Source of the DNA: Anaerolineae bacterium
GTDB lineage: Bacteria > Chloroflexota > Anaerolineae > Aggregatilineales > Phototrophicaceae
Assembly (NCBI GenBank): GCA_022823945.1
Contig: JAJEBK010000014.1
Coordinates: forward strand, 88,289-152,288
Direction of reading: 5' to 3'
Length of the DNA stretch: 64,000 nt
This document shows, piece after piece, positions 1 to 8,706 of the stretch. The number at the start of each line of letters is the position of its first letter. Positions within the stretch are counted from its first letter, which is position 1. The position numbers and the translations under genes were made by a program. The notes beneath the pieces are model-generated. The model searched no databases, had not been told where the DNA came from, and worked only from the letters and a program-made list of their open reading frames with translations.

Positions 1-42
1 GCGACCATAATGCCGACACGAAACAACGACAGGAGCGCAACT

Positions 43-225
43 ATGGCAATCGCGGTGATGGCAGTGATTATCGCGCTGAATATCCTGCTGCTGCTGGTGG
101 TCATGCGCATCGGCACGCGCGAAGAGCATGCAGGCGAAATCGCGGCGACCGATTCGCCCGCTGTGCTGGCTTGGCGGGCGCGCGCCCAAAGCAGCCAACC
201 TTCCGCCGAAACCAGCGACGCCTGA
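43..225 (+). CDS. Small single-pass membrane protein
   Basis: A 60-residue protein. Residues 2-22 form one hydrophobic helix (AIAVMAVIIALNILLLLVVM), followed by a charged, Ala/Ser-rich tail of about 38 residues, so it is probably anchored with a short soluble tail. I chose the ATG at 43 because AGGAG lies at 31-35 with good spacing; an upstream ATG at 10 would put charged residues before the helix and has no ribosome site. It ends 9 bases before the glycosyltransferase gene, so the two are probably co-transcribed. The family is not recognised; the function is unknown. Confidence 0.55.
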   Translation: MAIAVMAVIIALNILLLLVVMRIGTREEHAGEIAATDSPAVLAWRARAQSSQPSAETSDA

Positions 226-234
226 TCCTCGCCA

Positions 235-1338
235 ATGCGCATTGGGCTGTTGACCGCCGAGTTGAACCGCGCGAACGGCTGGGCAACTTACAGCTCCAAT
301 CTGGTCGAAGGCTTGCAGGCGCTGGATATCCAGATAGTCGTCGTCAGCGCCAGGAACAGCCCGCCGACCGACATCAAAACGCGGACTCTGCTGCCGACCC
401 TGACTCCGCCTGACAGCCACAGCCTGGCGCGTTCCTTGCGCTTGCTGCCCCGCTTGCGGACGATATTCCGCGACTGCGACATCATCCACGCCACAGCCGA
501 ACCCTACGCGATTTTGGCGGCCGCGCTGGCGAGGGAGCGTCCACTCTTCATCACCGCCCACGGCAGCTATGTCAATCTGCCGCGCATGCGCCGTTTTCCC
601 GTGGGAGCGCTGTATCGGCGCGCCCTGCAGCGAGCGCAGTTGATATGTGTCAGCCGTCATACGGCGAAAGTGGCGGCAGAATTGATGCCCGGCGTCAGCA
701 CAGCCGTCATCAACAACGGCGTGGATGCCGCGCGATATGCCAGGTCCGCGCCAGAAATCGACAAGCGAGCGCCCACAGCGCTGGCTGCTGGCGGGATCAA
801 GCCGCGCAAAGGCACGCTGCAACTGGTCGAGGCGATGGCAGTGGTGCGGGAATCGCTGCCAGAGGCGCAATGCGTGATCCTGGGCGATCCCGGCGAAAGC
901 AGCGATTACACGCGGCTGGTGCGGCGGCGCATAGCTGAACTGGGTTTGGGCGACGCCGTGAATATAGCAGGCTTCGTAGACGAGGCGATCATGCGCGGTT
1001 GGCTGGCGGCGGCTGATGTGGTGGCGCTGCCGGCGCTGAACGATGGCATGTTCTTCGAAGGCTTTGGGCTTGTGCTGCTGGAAGCTTGCGCGGCGGGCAC
1101 AGCGGTGGTCGGCACGGACAACTGCGGCGTGGCTGATGCCATCATTGACGGCGAAACCGGCTTGGTCGTCTCGCAAGCCAATGTAGCGGACGAGCTGCCG
1201 CGGGCGTTGATTCGCTTGCTGAGCGATGTGGATTATGCGGCGAAATTGGGCGCGGCGGGACGGCGATACGCGCAGACACAAACCTGGCGGGCGGTCGCCG
1301 AGCAGGTGAGCGAGCTGTATCGCGCGGCGCTAGGCTGA
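235..1338 (+). CDS. Glycosyltransferase family 4 (GT-B fold)
   Basis: A 367-residue GT-B glycosyltransferase, expected to move a sugar from a nucleotide-sugar donor to a lipid, glycan or small acceptor in the cytoplasm. The N-terminal half starts with MRIGLLTAELNRANGWATYS, the glycine-containing acceptor-domain loop typical of GT4. The C-terminal donor domain has GGIKPRKGTLQLVEAM (about 184-200) and the diagnostic EGFGLVLLEACAAGTAVVGT stretch near residue 275, which holds the E-x7-E motif that contacts the nucleotide-sugar. Length is usual for the family. The acceptor cannot be told from sequence. It overlaps the convergent methyltransferase gene by 9 bases at its 3' end. No strong Shine-Dalgarno is visible, which fits coupling to the small upstream gene. 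Confidence 0.88.
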   Translation: MRIGLLTAELNRANGWATYSSNLVEGLQALDIQIVVVSARNSPPTDIKTRTLLPTLTPPDSHSLARSLRLLPRLRTIFRDCDIIHATAEPYAILAAALARERPLFITAHGSYVNLPRMRRFPVGALYRRALQRAQLICVSRHTAKVAAELMPGVSTAVINNGVDAARYARSAPEIDKRAPTALAAGGIKPRKGTLQLVEAMAVVRESLPEAQCVILGDPGESSDYTRLVRRRIAELGLGDAVNIAGFVDEAIMRGWLAAADVVALPALNDGMFFEGFGLVLLEACAAGTAVVGTDNCGVADAIIDGETGLVVSQANVADELPRALIRLLSDVDYAAKLGAAGRRYAQTQTWRAVAEQVSELYRAALG

Positions 1339-2016
1339 GCGCAGCCCATCGGCATATAGAAAGAAGCTGTCGGTGGCTTGCACTTGGATGTCGAAACCGT
1401 GCTCGCGCAGAGTCGCCGTCAGCGCTTGCGGCTGGTAATAGATCTTGACGATTTCGTATTGTCGCCCGTCTTTGAGTTCGCGCTGCTGCCGGTCTGCGCC
1501 CAGCGATTGTGTGCCCGTGCGCGGATTGGACGAATCTGGCTCGCGGGAATCCACGATGAACAAGCGGCCACCAGGTCTCAGCGACGCCCGCACTGCTTGC
1601 AAGAAGCTCGACAGCTTGTCGGCCGGCACATGCGACAGCCAGAAGCCAAAGAAGACCATATCGACTTGCTGCTGTGGTCGCCACTGAAACAAATCGCACA
1701 GCGCATATTCGACATGGTCGGCGGCCAGTTTGGCGCGATTGATGGCGATCATCTCTGGCGATGCGTCCAGCGCCGTGACTCGCTCGCCCAACTGCGCTAA
1801 CTCCTGCGTCCAGATGCCCGTGCCCGGCGCAAGCTCCAGGATATGCTCGCAGCGCGTCCCGCTGTGCAACTGGCGATGTACGATTTCCACTTCCTGCTGC
1901 CATTGCTTCGTGTGTGCAGGCCCGTGATCGTAACGTCCTTTTCGATAGAACCACTCGTCATATTCTGGCGCGCGGGCGCGATAATATTCGATCTGCTGCT
2001 GCAAGCGCGTGGTCAT
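1330..2016 (-). CDS. Class I SAM-dependent methyltransferase
   Basis: A 228-residue Rossmann-fold methyltransferase. Motif I is ELAPGTGIWTQEL (about residues 60-72), followed by the acidic residue of motif II in VTALDASPEMIAINR, and motif IV-like MVFFGFWLSHVP. The layout matches the Methyltransf_11/25 type of small-molecule methyltransferase; the substrate is unknown. Its start codon follows a G-rich repeat that supplies a GAGGGG-like ribosome site. It is the last gene of a minus-strand group with the sulfatase and PhyH genes, 37 bases after the sulfatase stop, so it may act on the same substrate, but that is only a context inference. Confidence 0.85.
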   Translation of the reverse strand: MTTRLQQQIEYYRARAPEYDEWFYRKGRYDHGPAHTKQWQQEVEIVHRQLHSGTRCEHILELAPGTGIWTQELAQLGERVTALDASPEMIAINRAKLAADHVEYALCDLFQWRPQQQVDMVFFGFWLSHVPADKLSSFLQAVRASLRPGGRLFIVDSREPDSSNPRTGTQSLGADRQQRELKDGRQYEIVKIYYQPQALTATLREHGFDIQVQATDSFFLYADGLRSA

Positions 2017-2017
2017 A

Positions 2018-2050
2018 ACCCCCCTCAGTCCCCCGTCGGTTCGGGGGAAG
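2018..2050. repeat. GC-rich palindromic intergenic repeat (family B)
   Basis: A C-run/G-run palindrome (CCCCCG ... CGGGGG around 2030-2047) fills the gap between the sulfatase and methyltransferase genes. It belongs to the same dispersed family seen at 8505, 11473, 13609, 22909, 27297 and 42697. Here it also forms the ribosome-binding region of the methyltransferase gene. Confidence 0.6.
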
Positions 2051-2053
2051 GAT

Positions 2054-3358
2054 TTACTTCATCGTCCGTACGGGATCTCGCGGGGACTGCCCGTCCGGGT
2101 CGTTGAGTTGCGTGCCCGGCGGCGCGGGCACATCGCCCTGCAGCAGCGGGTCGTCGGTTTCGCGCATCCAACGGTCGAGCCTCGCGCGCATATCAGCCAG
2201 CGCCGGCGCATAGGCCGCGTCATCGACAAGGTTATTGCGCTCGACCGGATCCAGCAATGTGTCATAGAGCTGTTCGGGCGCAGGCGCTCGCTCGCCAAAA
2301 CCCGCGGCAAGCAGTTCGGATTTGGCGAAGCCGTCATCGATATTGCTCAGCACAGGTCCCTGGCGGTCGTCATAGCGGCGGATGTATTTGTACCGGTCGC
2401 TGCGCACAGCGCGTTTGGGTTCATAAGCGGCGTGATAGCTGACTTCGGCGAAGAGCTCAGCGCGGATTGAATCGGCTTCGCCACGCAGCAAGGGCAGCAT
2501 GGATGTTCCTTGCAGCCAGTCGGGCGCTGGGATATCCAGCAGGTCGCAGATGGTGGGAAAGATGTCGATATGGCTGATCATGGCGTCGATGACCCGTCCG
2601 CCGGCAAAAAGACCCGCGCCATGCATAATCAGCGATACACCGATGCCATGGTCTGTCAAGTTGCATTTCATGCCGGGGAAGGCCAAGCCATGATCGGTCG
2701 TGTAGATGACCAGGGTATTGTCGCGCAGGCCACTTTCGTCCAGGGCGCGCAGCACCTGCCCGATCTTGTCATCGAGGATCTTCGCCATGGCGATGAAGTT
2801 GGCCATGTCCTGACGTCCAGCCGGCGTATCGGGCATTGGCGTCGGCGGCAGCACATAAGCCGGATCGACATCATTTTCCAGCGGGAACTCGCGGTGCGTC
2901 TCGAAGAAACCGACAGTCAGCCAAAAGGGCGTCTCTGGCGCGTCGCGCAGGAAGTCCACGGCGGCGGTGTGGGCTTGGGCATGCTTGTCCGTCAGCACCT
3001 GGTCATAACCGACTTCAGACGCGGCGTTGGGACGGGCGGCGGGATTGACATGCTGGATGCCGGCCAGCGCCGAGGTGTAGCCCGCGCCTTTCAACGTATG
3101 GATGATGTGCTGGCGGAAGTCTCCCAGCTGAAAGCCGCGATTCGCCAAGCCCAGCATGCCAGCGCTGTGCGGTGATTGCCCGGTGAGCAAGGCAGCCCGG
3201 CTGGGCGAGCAGGTGGGCGCGGCGCAATAAGCTCGGCGGAAGAGCGCGCCTTGCTGAGCGAGTCGCTGCAGGTTCGGCGTGGGCACAGCGTGGCCATAGG
3301 GGCTGATGTAACGCCCCGTATCGTGCGAATGAATGTAGAGGATATTTGGTCGCGGCAT
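2054..3358 (-). CDS. Sulfatase (alkaline phosphatase superfamily)
   Basis: A 434-residue type I sulfatase. The signature C-x-P-S-R occurs as CSPSR at residues 50-54, inside CAAPTCSPSRAALLTGQ; the cysteine is the one converted to formylglycine by the maturation enzyme (known for the family). Metal-binding residues are visible near the N-terminus (SHDTGR, D13) and in the YTTDHGLAF motif around residues 220-230. No signal peptide is seen, so a cytoplasmic location is likely, which is unusual for glycosaminoglycan sulfatases but common in bacterial N-sulfatase-like relatives. It starts 15 bases after the PhyH stop and precedes the methyltransferase, suggesting one operon. The natural sulfate ester is unknown. 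No formylglycine-generating enzyme lies in the window. Confidence 0.92.
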   Translation of the reverse strand: MPRPNILYIHSHDTGRYISPYGHAVPTPNLQRLAQQGALFRRAYCAAPTCSPSRAALLTGQSPHSAGMLGLANRGFQLGDFRQHIIHTLKGAGYTSALAGIQHVNPAARPNAASEVGYDQVLTDKHAQAHTAAVDFLRDAPETPFWLTVGFFETHREFPLENDVDPAYVLPPTPMPDTPAGRQDMANFIAMAKILDDKIGQVLRALDESGLRDNTLVIYTTDHGLAFPGMKCNLTDHGIGVSLIMHGAGLFAGGRVIDAMISHIDIFPTICDLLDIPAPDWLQGTSMLPLLRGEADSIRAELFAEVSYHAAYEPKRAVRSDRYKYIRRYDDRQGPVLSNIDDGFAKSELLAAGFGERAPAPEQLYDTLLDPVERNNLVDDAAYAPALADMRARLDRWMRETDDPLLQGDVPAPPGTQLNDPDGQSPRDPVRTMK

Positions 3359-3373
3359 GACGCTCTCGTCTGG

Positions 3374-4159
3374 CTAGGCGGGCATCCAGCCTTCTTTGCC
3401 TTGGAAGGGCATGTGCGTTTCCGCGTCAAAGGTCGGGCGGTCGGCATATTGGTTGTCGTTGCCGCTGTCGGGCGCGCCCCGCACCAGGATAGCCCGGTCG
3501 CTACCACGCAGGACGCGCGTCGAGGTGGGGATGTAACGCAGCGTCAAGCCGATGCGCCATTTTTCCGACTCGTTGGGCTCTGAGCAGTGGATGATGCGCG
3601 GGTTGTGCAGGGACACATCGCCCGGCGCAAGCTCCAGGTCGACCACATGCGAGTCGTCGATTTGCGAAGGGTGAATGCCAGACGCGAGCACATTTTTGCC
3701 ATCGGGCACATCGACCATCTCACGGCGCGATAGCAGGCGGTTGTTTTGCGTGCCCGGCAAGACGCGCAGGCAGCCATTTTCGCGCGTGGACTCGGTGGCG
3801 GCCAGCCAGATCGTCGTGACTTCCATGGGCTCCAGGGGCCAATAGCTGCCATCCTGATGCCAAAGCACCCGTTGCCCGTGTCGCGGCGGTTTGGCGATAT
3901 AGTGCGCTGCCCACATGGCGATGTTGGGACCCAGAAATTGCTCGACGATATCCACCAGTCGATCATCGCTGACGAGCCGGTGCATGAATGGGTCGCTCAC
4001 CAGCATGTCGTGCCCGAACTTCTCCGGGCGGATGTCGGGGTGGCGCTTGGCGAGCCAGTGTACATGCTCGGCGGTTTCTTGCGCGAGACCGGCATCAATC
4101 GCGTTGCGGACGATTACATAGCCTCGTTCATCGTATTCCTGGCGCAGGGTGGCGCTCAT
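3374..4159 (-). CDS. Phytanoyl-CoA dioxygenase (PhyH) family protein
   Basis: A 261-residue Fe(II)/2-oxoglutarate oxygenase. The facial triad can be read as H-x-D in LWHQDGSYWPLEP and the distal histidine in NPRIIHCSEPN; an arginine suited to bind 2-oxoglutarate follows in WRIGLTLRYIPTS. The family hydroxylates varied small molecules. I use the ATG at 4159 because GGGAGAAAG sits just upstream; a longer reading frame upstream lacks a ribosome site. It is the first gene of the PhyH, sulfatase and methyltransferase series; a perfect TTGACA -35 box lies about 60 bases upstream. The substrate is unknown. Confidence 0.88.
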   Translation of the reverse strand: MSATLRQEYDERGYVIVRNAIDAGLAQETAEHVHWLAKRHPDIRPEKFGHDMLVSDPFMHRLVSDDRLVDIVEQFLGPNIAMWAAHYIAKPPRHGQRVLWHQDGSYWPLEPMEVTTIWLAATESTRENGCLRVLPGTQNNRLLSRREMVDVPDGKNVLASGIHPSQIDDSHVVDLELAPGDVSLHNPRIIHCSEPNESEKWRIGLTLRYIPTSTRVLRGSDRAILVRGAPDSGNDNQYADRPTFDAETHMPFQGKEGWMPA

Positions 4160-4195
4160 GATCTTTCTCCCATTTTGCGGGTCACTTTGGCGCAT

Positions 4196-4224
4196 AGTTT
4201 CAGCAATCCGCGAGCAAATGTCAA
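4196..4224 (-). promoter_or_regulatory. Putative promoter of the PhyH-sulfatase operon
   Basis: On the minus strand a perfect TTGACA (4219-4224) is followed after 17 bases by GAAACT (4196-4201), a weak -10. It would give a leader of about 30 bases before the PhyH start. Confidence 0.4.
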
Positions 4225-4238
4225 GTGATTGCAGCGCA

Positions 4239-4562
4239 TCAGCCCCTGTCGACATCAGCCTTCTGTTTGCGCGGCGGGTGCTGGGGCTTCAGGTGCAGCG
4301 TGACGCCGCCGAAGACGGGCGCGCAGAGGTTGTAGATGACGACCGTGAGCGCGGTGGAGATGCCGCCAGCCAGCGCGCCCAACAAGGACATCTGCGCCAG
4401 CAAGGGAGCGAGCACATCGGGCGGCACAAAGACATCCCAGAACTGGAACAAGTTGTTGAGCAGCAACAGCAGCCCCACAGGCAGCGCCGCCGCCAATGCC
4501 GAGACGACCGCGGCGATTTTGACTGTCGATGCAAATCCGATGCGGGTGATGGTGTGGGTCAT
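4239..4562 (-). CDS. Small membrane protein, DUF3566-like
   Basis: A 107-residue protein with two hydrophobic segments (about 13-36 and 58-82) separated by a short loop. The end of the second segment, GGISTALTVVIYNLCAPVFGGVTLHL, resembles the tail of small membrane proteins (YN-x-x-A-x-x-x-GGI type, as in DUF3566), a family of unknown function. The start at 4562 is supported by AGAGGAAAT directly upstream; longer upstream reading runs into a repeat. The C-terminus is charged (KPQHPPRKQKADVDRG). It lies upstream of the PhyH operon in the same direction but with its own gap. Confidence 0.55.
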   Translation of the reverse strand: MTHTITRIGFASTVKIAAVVSALAAALPVGLLLLLNNLFQFWDVFVPPDVLAPLLAQMSLLGALAGGISTALTVVIYNLCAPVFGGVTLHLKPQHPPRKQKADVDRG

Positions 4563-4611
4563 GGGATTTCCTCTGTTCCTCAGTGAAACCAAGAAATTCA
4601 TACACATTTTT

Positions 4612-4800
4612 ACCACCGAGTACGCCGAGTATATTGAGTACACAGAGGCAAAGGCAAAAGCGAATCGAGCTGGAATCTGGCTAGCCAAAGTACATAAGGG
4701 TCTGCGTGAAGTATACGAATGAGCCGGTCATATTAAATTCCAGCATACTCTAAAAGTATTCTCAGTGTACTCGTTAAACTCGGTGAACTCGGTGTCCCGT
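4612..4800. repeat. Inverted pair of ACCACCGAG-type repeats in a 315-base gap
   Basis: The stretch 4563-4877 between the small membrane protein and metH holds no gene. It carries an inverted repeat: 4612-4648 (units of the form CCGAGTACGCCGAGT) and its approximate reverse complement at 4761-4800, about 110 bases apart. A third copy lies at 45983-46035. A run of seven T follows the second arm. The function is unknown. Confidence 0.55.
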
Positions 4801-4877
4801 TTTTTTATTACTTACTTGGCATTCCCTTTGTGCTTCTGTGTCAAATTGCGTGTGGCATCCATTTTGAATTGCTGTTT

Positions 4878-7800
4878 CTACCCCAACACCTGCGCGGCGC
4901 GATCAATGTTGCCGACGCTGTAGTATTTCGCAGCGGGATGATGCGTGAAGAGGGCGGCGGTGCTTTGCTCGGGCAGCCACTGCCAGCTCTCGGTCAGTCC
5001 CATGCCCAGTTCTGTTTCCAGCTGCGGCAGCAAGCGCAGCACGATCTCGTGGTCGCGCAATTCGGGACAAGCGGGATAACCCCAGCTATAGCGTTTGCCT
5101 TGCCCGGCCGCGATGCCCAGCTGGCCTTGCACGAGCCGCGTCAGGTAGTTGGCGGTGGCTTCGGCCGCCTGCACAGCCAGCCCATGAAAAAAGTAGGCTT
5201 CGCTGTATTCGTCAGCCGCTTGCATACGGTCAAATTCGCGCGTGGCTGCCTCGCCCACGGTCACCGCTTGCAAGGCGACCACATCGACTTTTCCGCCCTC
5301 GATAGGCGCGAAGTAATCGCTGATGCACAGGAACTCGCCGGCGGGCTGCCGTGGAAAGCGAAAACGCGCCGCTTCTTGCAAATCGCCTCTGGCTTCAAAT
5401 AGGGCGGCATCCCAGATAATGAGCTCATCGCCAGCGCTGTTGACGGGCAGATAGGCATAGACCGCTTGCGGCTGTAGTGTGCGGTGGCGCTGGGCATCCC
5501 GCGACATACGCCCCAACCGCGCTTCAAACTCGGCATGCAGTTGCTGCCATTCCGCGCCCTGCTTGTTCTTTGCGCCCCAGGAGAGGCGGAAAAGCTCCGG
5601 CTTGTGCAGGTGTTGCAGCACAATTTCCAGCGGCATTTCCCGGATGACGCGGCTGCCCCAAAAAGGTGGCTCGGGAATGGCGGGAGCATTGGCAACTGTC
5701 TTGCGACTGCCACCACGGCGGGCGCGGCGGCGACGCGGCTTGCGATTCACTTCGGCATAGGCTTGGCTGAAGACCTCGTCCAGGAATTGGTCGTGGCGCG
5801 CGGCATCCAGCAGCTGATCGACCACCGCCAGCCCTTCGAAAGCATCGCGGCAATAAAAAACGCCGGCTTCGTACGGATCGCCGCCATCGTCGAGGAACAG
5901 GATGCGCGATCCAAAACGCCGATTGATGGCTGCCCCGCCCACCAGAACCGGTATATGCAATCCGCGCCGCGCCAATTCGTTGACGATGAGGGGCATCTGC
6001 CGCGAAGTGCTCACCAGCAGCGCCGACAAGCCGATGGCATCCGCGCCATATTCCAGCGCTTTTTCGATGATGGTGTTGGCGGGCACCTGCTTGCCCAGGT
6101 CGTGCACGGTGTAGCCATTGTTGCTGAGGATGGTTTTGACCAGGTTCTTACCAATATCGTGTACATCGCCGTAGACCGTCGCCAGCACAACGATGCCCTT
6201 GCTGGCACCTTCGATCACTTCCATGAATTGTTCAAGATAGGCGACCGACTTTTTCATCACCTCCGCCGATTGCAGCACAAAAGGCAAAATCAACTCGCCC
6301 GCGCCGAATTTGTCGCCGACTTCTTTCATAGCCGGCAGCAGCACCGTATTCAGCGCGTCGACCGCATCCATGCGCGTCAAGATGTCGTCGATGAGCGCTT
6401 CTACGCCCTCTTTCTTGCGGTGCACAATCTGCCAATGCAGCGCTGCTTCGCTGGTCATATCGGCGGTGGGGTCGATGACTTCCGCGCCCGCCAGCTGCAC
6501 CTCGTTGTCTTCGAAGTACTGGATGAATCGCGGCAGGGCATCGGCATCGCTGTTGAAGATCAGGTCTTCGGCGACCTGGCGCTGGTCGGCAGGAATTTCG
6601 GCATAGGGCGTGATATGCGCGGGATTGACGATTGCCATATCCAACCCGGCTTTGACCGCATGATACAAAAAGACGCTGTTCAACACGCCGCGCGCCGCCG
6701 CTCCGACCCCGAAGCTGACATTGGATATGCCCAGCGCCGTCATCACGCCGGGTATGCGCTGCTTGATCAAGCGAATGCCTTCCAGGGTTTCGACAGCGTC
6801 ATTGCGCAGTTCTTCTTGCCCCGTCGTCAGCGGGAAGGTTAACGCGTCGAAGATGAGGTCTTCGGGCTGCAGGCCATACTCGTGCATTGCGATGTCGCAG
6901 ATGCGCTGGGCGACAGTGAATTTGTGCTCGCGGGTGTGCGCCATGCCATCTTCGTCGATAGTCATGGACAAGACAGCCGCGCCATGTTTGCGGGCGATTG
7001 GCAAGATGCTATCGATGCGCTCGCGCCCGTTTTCGAGGTTGTTGCCATTGATGATGCCGCGTCCGGGATACAGCGCCAGCGCGGCTTCGGCGACATCCGC
7101 TTCTGTGGTATCGATAATCAGCGGGGCTTCCACCGCCATCGACAGCTTCTTGACGACTTGCTGCATCTGCGTCAGTTCGTCATCGCGCTCGGTCAAGGCG
7201 ACGCAAACATCGAGCATGTGCGCGCCGCCATCGACCTGCCCCACCGCGATCTGCACGATGCTGTCATAATCGTCCGCCAACAGCAGTCGTTTGACTTTGC
7301 GGCTGCCCTGGCTGTTAACGCGCTCACCGATCAAAGTGGGTCCCGGATCTTGCAGCATGCGCGTGGCGGTCATTCCGCTGGAGGCTTGTGGCTCATGCAG
7401 GGGTTGCCTGGCGGTTGGCGCGCGGCGATCGTGCTGCCCGGCCAGCACATCAGCGTAGGAGCAGCGGTGCACAGCCTGGAAGAGCTCGGAGATATGTTCG
7501 GGCGTCGTGCCGCAGCAGCCACCCACCACATTGACACCCCAGCGCGCAAATTCGCCCACCATCTCGGCGAAAGGTCCTGGCTGCATGGGATACACTGCCT
7601 CGCCATCGACATTGATGGGCAAGCCGGCATTGGGCACTACGCTGATCGGCAAGGGCGACCGTTCCAGCAAATACTGGACGGGCTGGCGCATATATTCGGG
7701 ACCCGTTGAACAATTCATGCCCAGCACATCAATCGGCAGCGGCTGCAGGGTGGCCAGCGCGCCGGCGATATCGGTGCCAAAGAGCATGCGCCCGCTGACA

Positions 7801-8426
7801 TCCAGGGTGATCTGCGCTTGCAGGGGGATGCGTCTGCCCAGTTTTACGAAGCAGCGGTTGATGCCATGAATTGCCGCTTTGACCTCGAGGATGTCCTGGC
7901 TGGTTTCCAGCAGCAGCAAGTCCGCGCCGCCTTCAATCAGCCCTTGTGCCTGCTCCGCGAACAGCTCGGCGAGCTCGTCAAATGTGATATCGCTGAGGTC
8001 GGGGTCGTCGCCAGAAGGCAGCATGCCGCTGGGACCCAGGCTGCCAGCGACAAAGCGTGGGATGCCCGTTTCAGCTTCAGCGGCATCACAAGCTGCGCGA
8101 GCGACCTCCGCTGCGGCGCGGTTGATCTCCAGCGTGCGCGCGCCCAGCCCGTGTTCATCCAGGGTGCGGCGGTTGGCGCGGAAGGTGTTGGTTATGATTG
8201 CCTCTGCGCCAGCCTGCAAAAACGAATCGTGAATGGCGCGAATGATATCGGGGCGCGTGATGACCAGATAATCGATACAATCTTGATAGGCTTCGCCACC
8301 GAAGTCGGCTGGAGACAGGTCAAACTGCTGGATGCTGGTGCCCATCGCGCCATCCAGGACGATAACATGGTCGTCCATGGCGTCCAGATAACGGCGGTTG
8401 GTGAAAGGTGGTGGTGAGTTTTTCAT
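4878..8426 (-). CDS. metH: Cobalamin-dependent methionine synthase
   Basis: An 1182-residue methionine synthase that transfers the methyl group of methyltetrahydrofolate to homocysteine through cobalamin. The modules are in the standard order: homocysteine domain (starting VIVLDGAMGTSIQQFDL, zinc cysteines in the VVGGCCGTTPEHI segment near residue 315), pterin-binding domain (GPTLIGERVNSQGSRKVKRL), cobalamin cap and binding domain with the axial-histidine motif GDVHDIGKNLV, and a C-terminal SAM-dependent reactivation domain (RYSWGYPACPE and SVGN near the end). All four modules are present, so it is full length. An Arg-rich linker (RKPRRRRARRGGSRK) separates the last two. The start at 8426 is preceded by TGC-TATGAT with 6 bases between it and the ATG, suggesting a leaderless message; no ribosome site and no cobalamin or SAM riboswitch is seen upstream. 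Confidence 0.97.
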   Translation of the reverse strand: MKNSPPPFTNRRYLDAMDDHVIVLDGAMGTSIQQFDLSPADFGGEAYQDCIDYLVITRPDIIRAIHDSFLQAGAEAIITNTFRANRRTLDEHGLGARTLEINRAAAEVARAACDAAEAETGIPRFVAGSLGPSGMLPSGDDPDLSDITFDELAELFAEQAQGLIEGGADLLLLETSQDILEVKAAIHGINRCFVKLGRRIPLQAQITLDVSGRMLFGTDIAGALATLQPLPIDVLGMNCSTGPEYMRQPVQYLLERSPLPISVVPNAGLPINVDGEAVYPMQPGPFAEMVGEFARWGVNVVGGCCGTTPEHISELFQAVHRCSYADVLAGQHDRRAPTARQPLHEPQASSGMTATRMLQDPGPTLIGERVNSQGSRKVKRLLLADDYDSIVQIAVGQVDGGAHMLDVCVALTERDDELTQMQQVVKKLSMAVEAPLIIDTTEADVAEAALALYPGRGIINGNNLENGRERIDSILPIARKHGAAVLSMTIDEDGMAHTREHKFTVAQRICDIAMHEYGLQPEDLIFDALTFPLTTGQEELRNDAVETLEGIRLIKQRIPGVMTALGISNVSFGVGAAARGVLNSVFLYHAVKAGLDMAIVNPAHITPYAEIPADQRQVAEDLIFNSDADALPRFIQYFEDNEVQLAGAEVIDPTADMTSEAALHWQIVHRKKEGVEALIDDILTRMDAVDALNTVLLPAMKEVGDKFGAGELILPFVLQSAEVMKKSVAYLEQFMEVIEGASKGIVVLATVYGDVHDIGKNLVKTILSNNGYTVHDLGKQVPANTIIEKALEYGADAIGLSALLVSTSRQMPLIVNELARRGLHIPVLVGGAAINRRFGSRILFLDDGGDPYEAGVFYCRDAFEGLAVVDQLLDAARHDQFLDEVFSQAYAEVNRKPRRRRARRGGSRKTVANAPAIPEPPFWGSRVIREMPLEIVLQHLHKPELFRLSWGAKNKQGAEWQQLHAEFEARLGRMSRDAQRHRTLQPQAVYAYLPVNSAGDELIIWDAALFEARGDLQEAARFRFPRQPAGEFLCISDYFAPIEGGKVDVVALQAVTVGEAATREFDRMQAADEYSEAYFFHGLAVQAAEATANYLTRLVQGQLGIAAGQGKRYSWGYPACPELRDHEIVLRLLPQLETELGMGLTESWQWLPEQSTAALFTHHPAAKYYSVGNIDRAAQVLG

Positions 8427-8432
8427 ATCGTC

Positions 8433-8441
8433 ATCATAGCA
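8433..8441 (-). promoter_or_regulatory. Extended -10 promoter of metH, apparently leaderless
   Basis: On the minus strand TGC-TATGAT (extended -10; hexamer at 8433-8438) ends 6 bases before the metH ATG, so transcription would start at the A of the start codon. No clear -35 is seen. Confidence 0.45.
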
Positions 8442-8504
8442 GACAATGCGCACGATTTCATGATGACAGCCGGCTGCGGAGCGGTGCGGCATTGATATCT
8501 CAAC

Positions 8505-8625
8505 AAGCCCCCATCCCCCGACCCCTTGCCCCCAGAACGAGGGAAGGGGAGTATTTCCAGCAATTCTGCAGAAAGTAAGCCCCTCCCTCATCTTGGCTGA
8601 GGAGGGGTTTGGGGTGGGGGAAATA
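8505..8625. repeat. Double GC-rich palindrome (family B) between metH and the MFS gene
   Basis: Two C-run/G-run palindromic units (about 8505-8550 and 8578-8625, for example CCCCTCCCTCATC ... GAGGAGGGG) in the gap between metH and the transporter. The rest of this gap, roughly 8442-8706, shows no gene. Confidence 0.6.
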
Positions 8626-8706
8626 GCGCCATATCAACATATTCAGCACTCCCGATGGGCGCTTGCCGCGTACCTGGTCATGCGCTAGGCTCTGCCGCAA
8701 GCCAGG

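Noticed and set aside
8427..8706. Cobalamin or SAM riboswitch before metH
   Set aside because: No B12-box or SAM-I motif; the gap is taken up by GC-rich palindromes and the gene appears leaderless.
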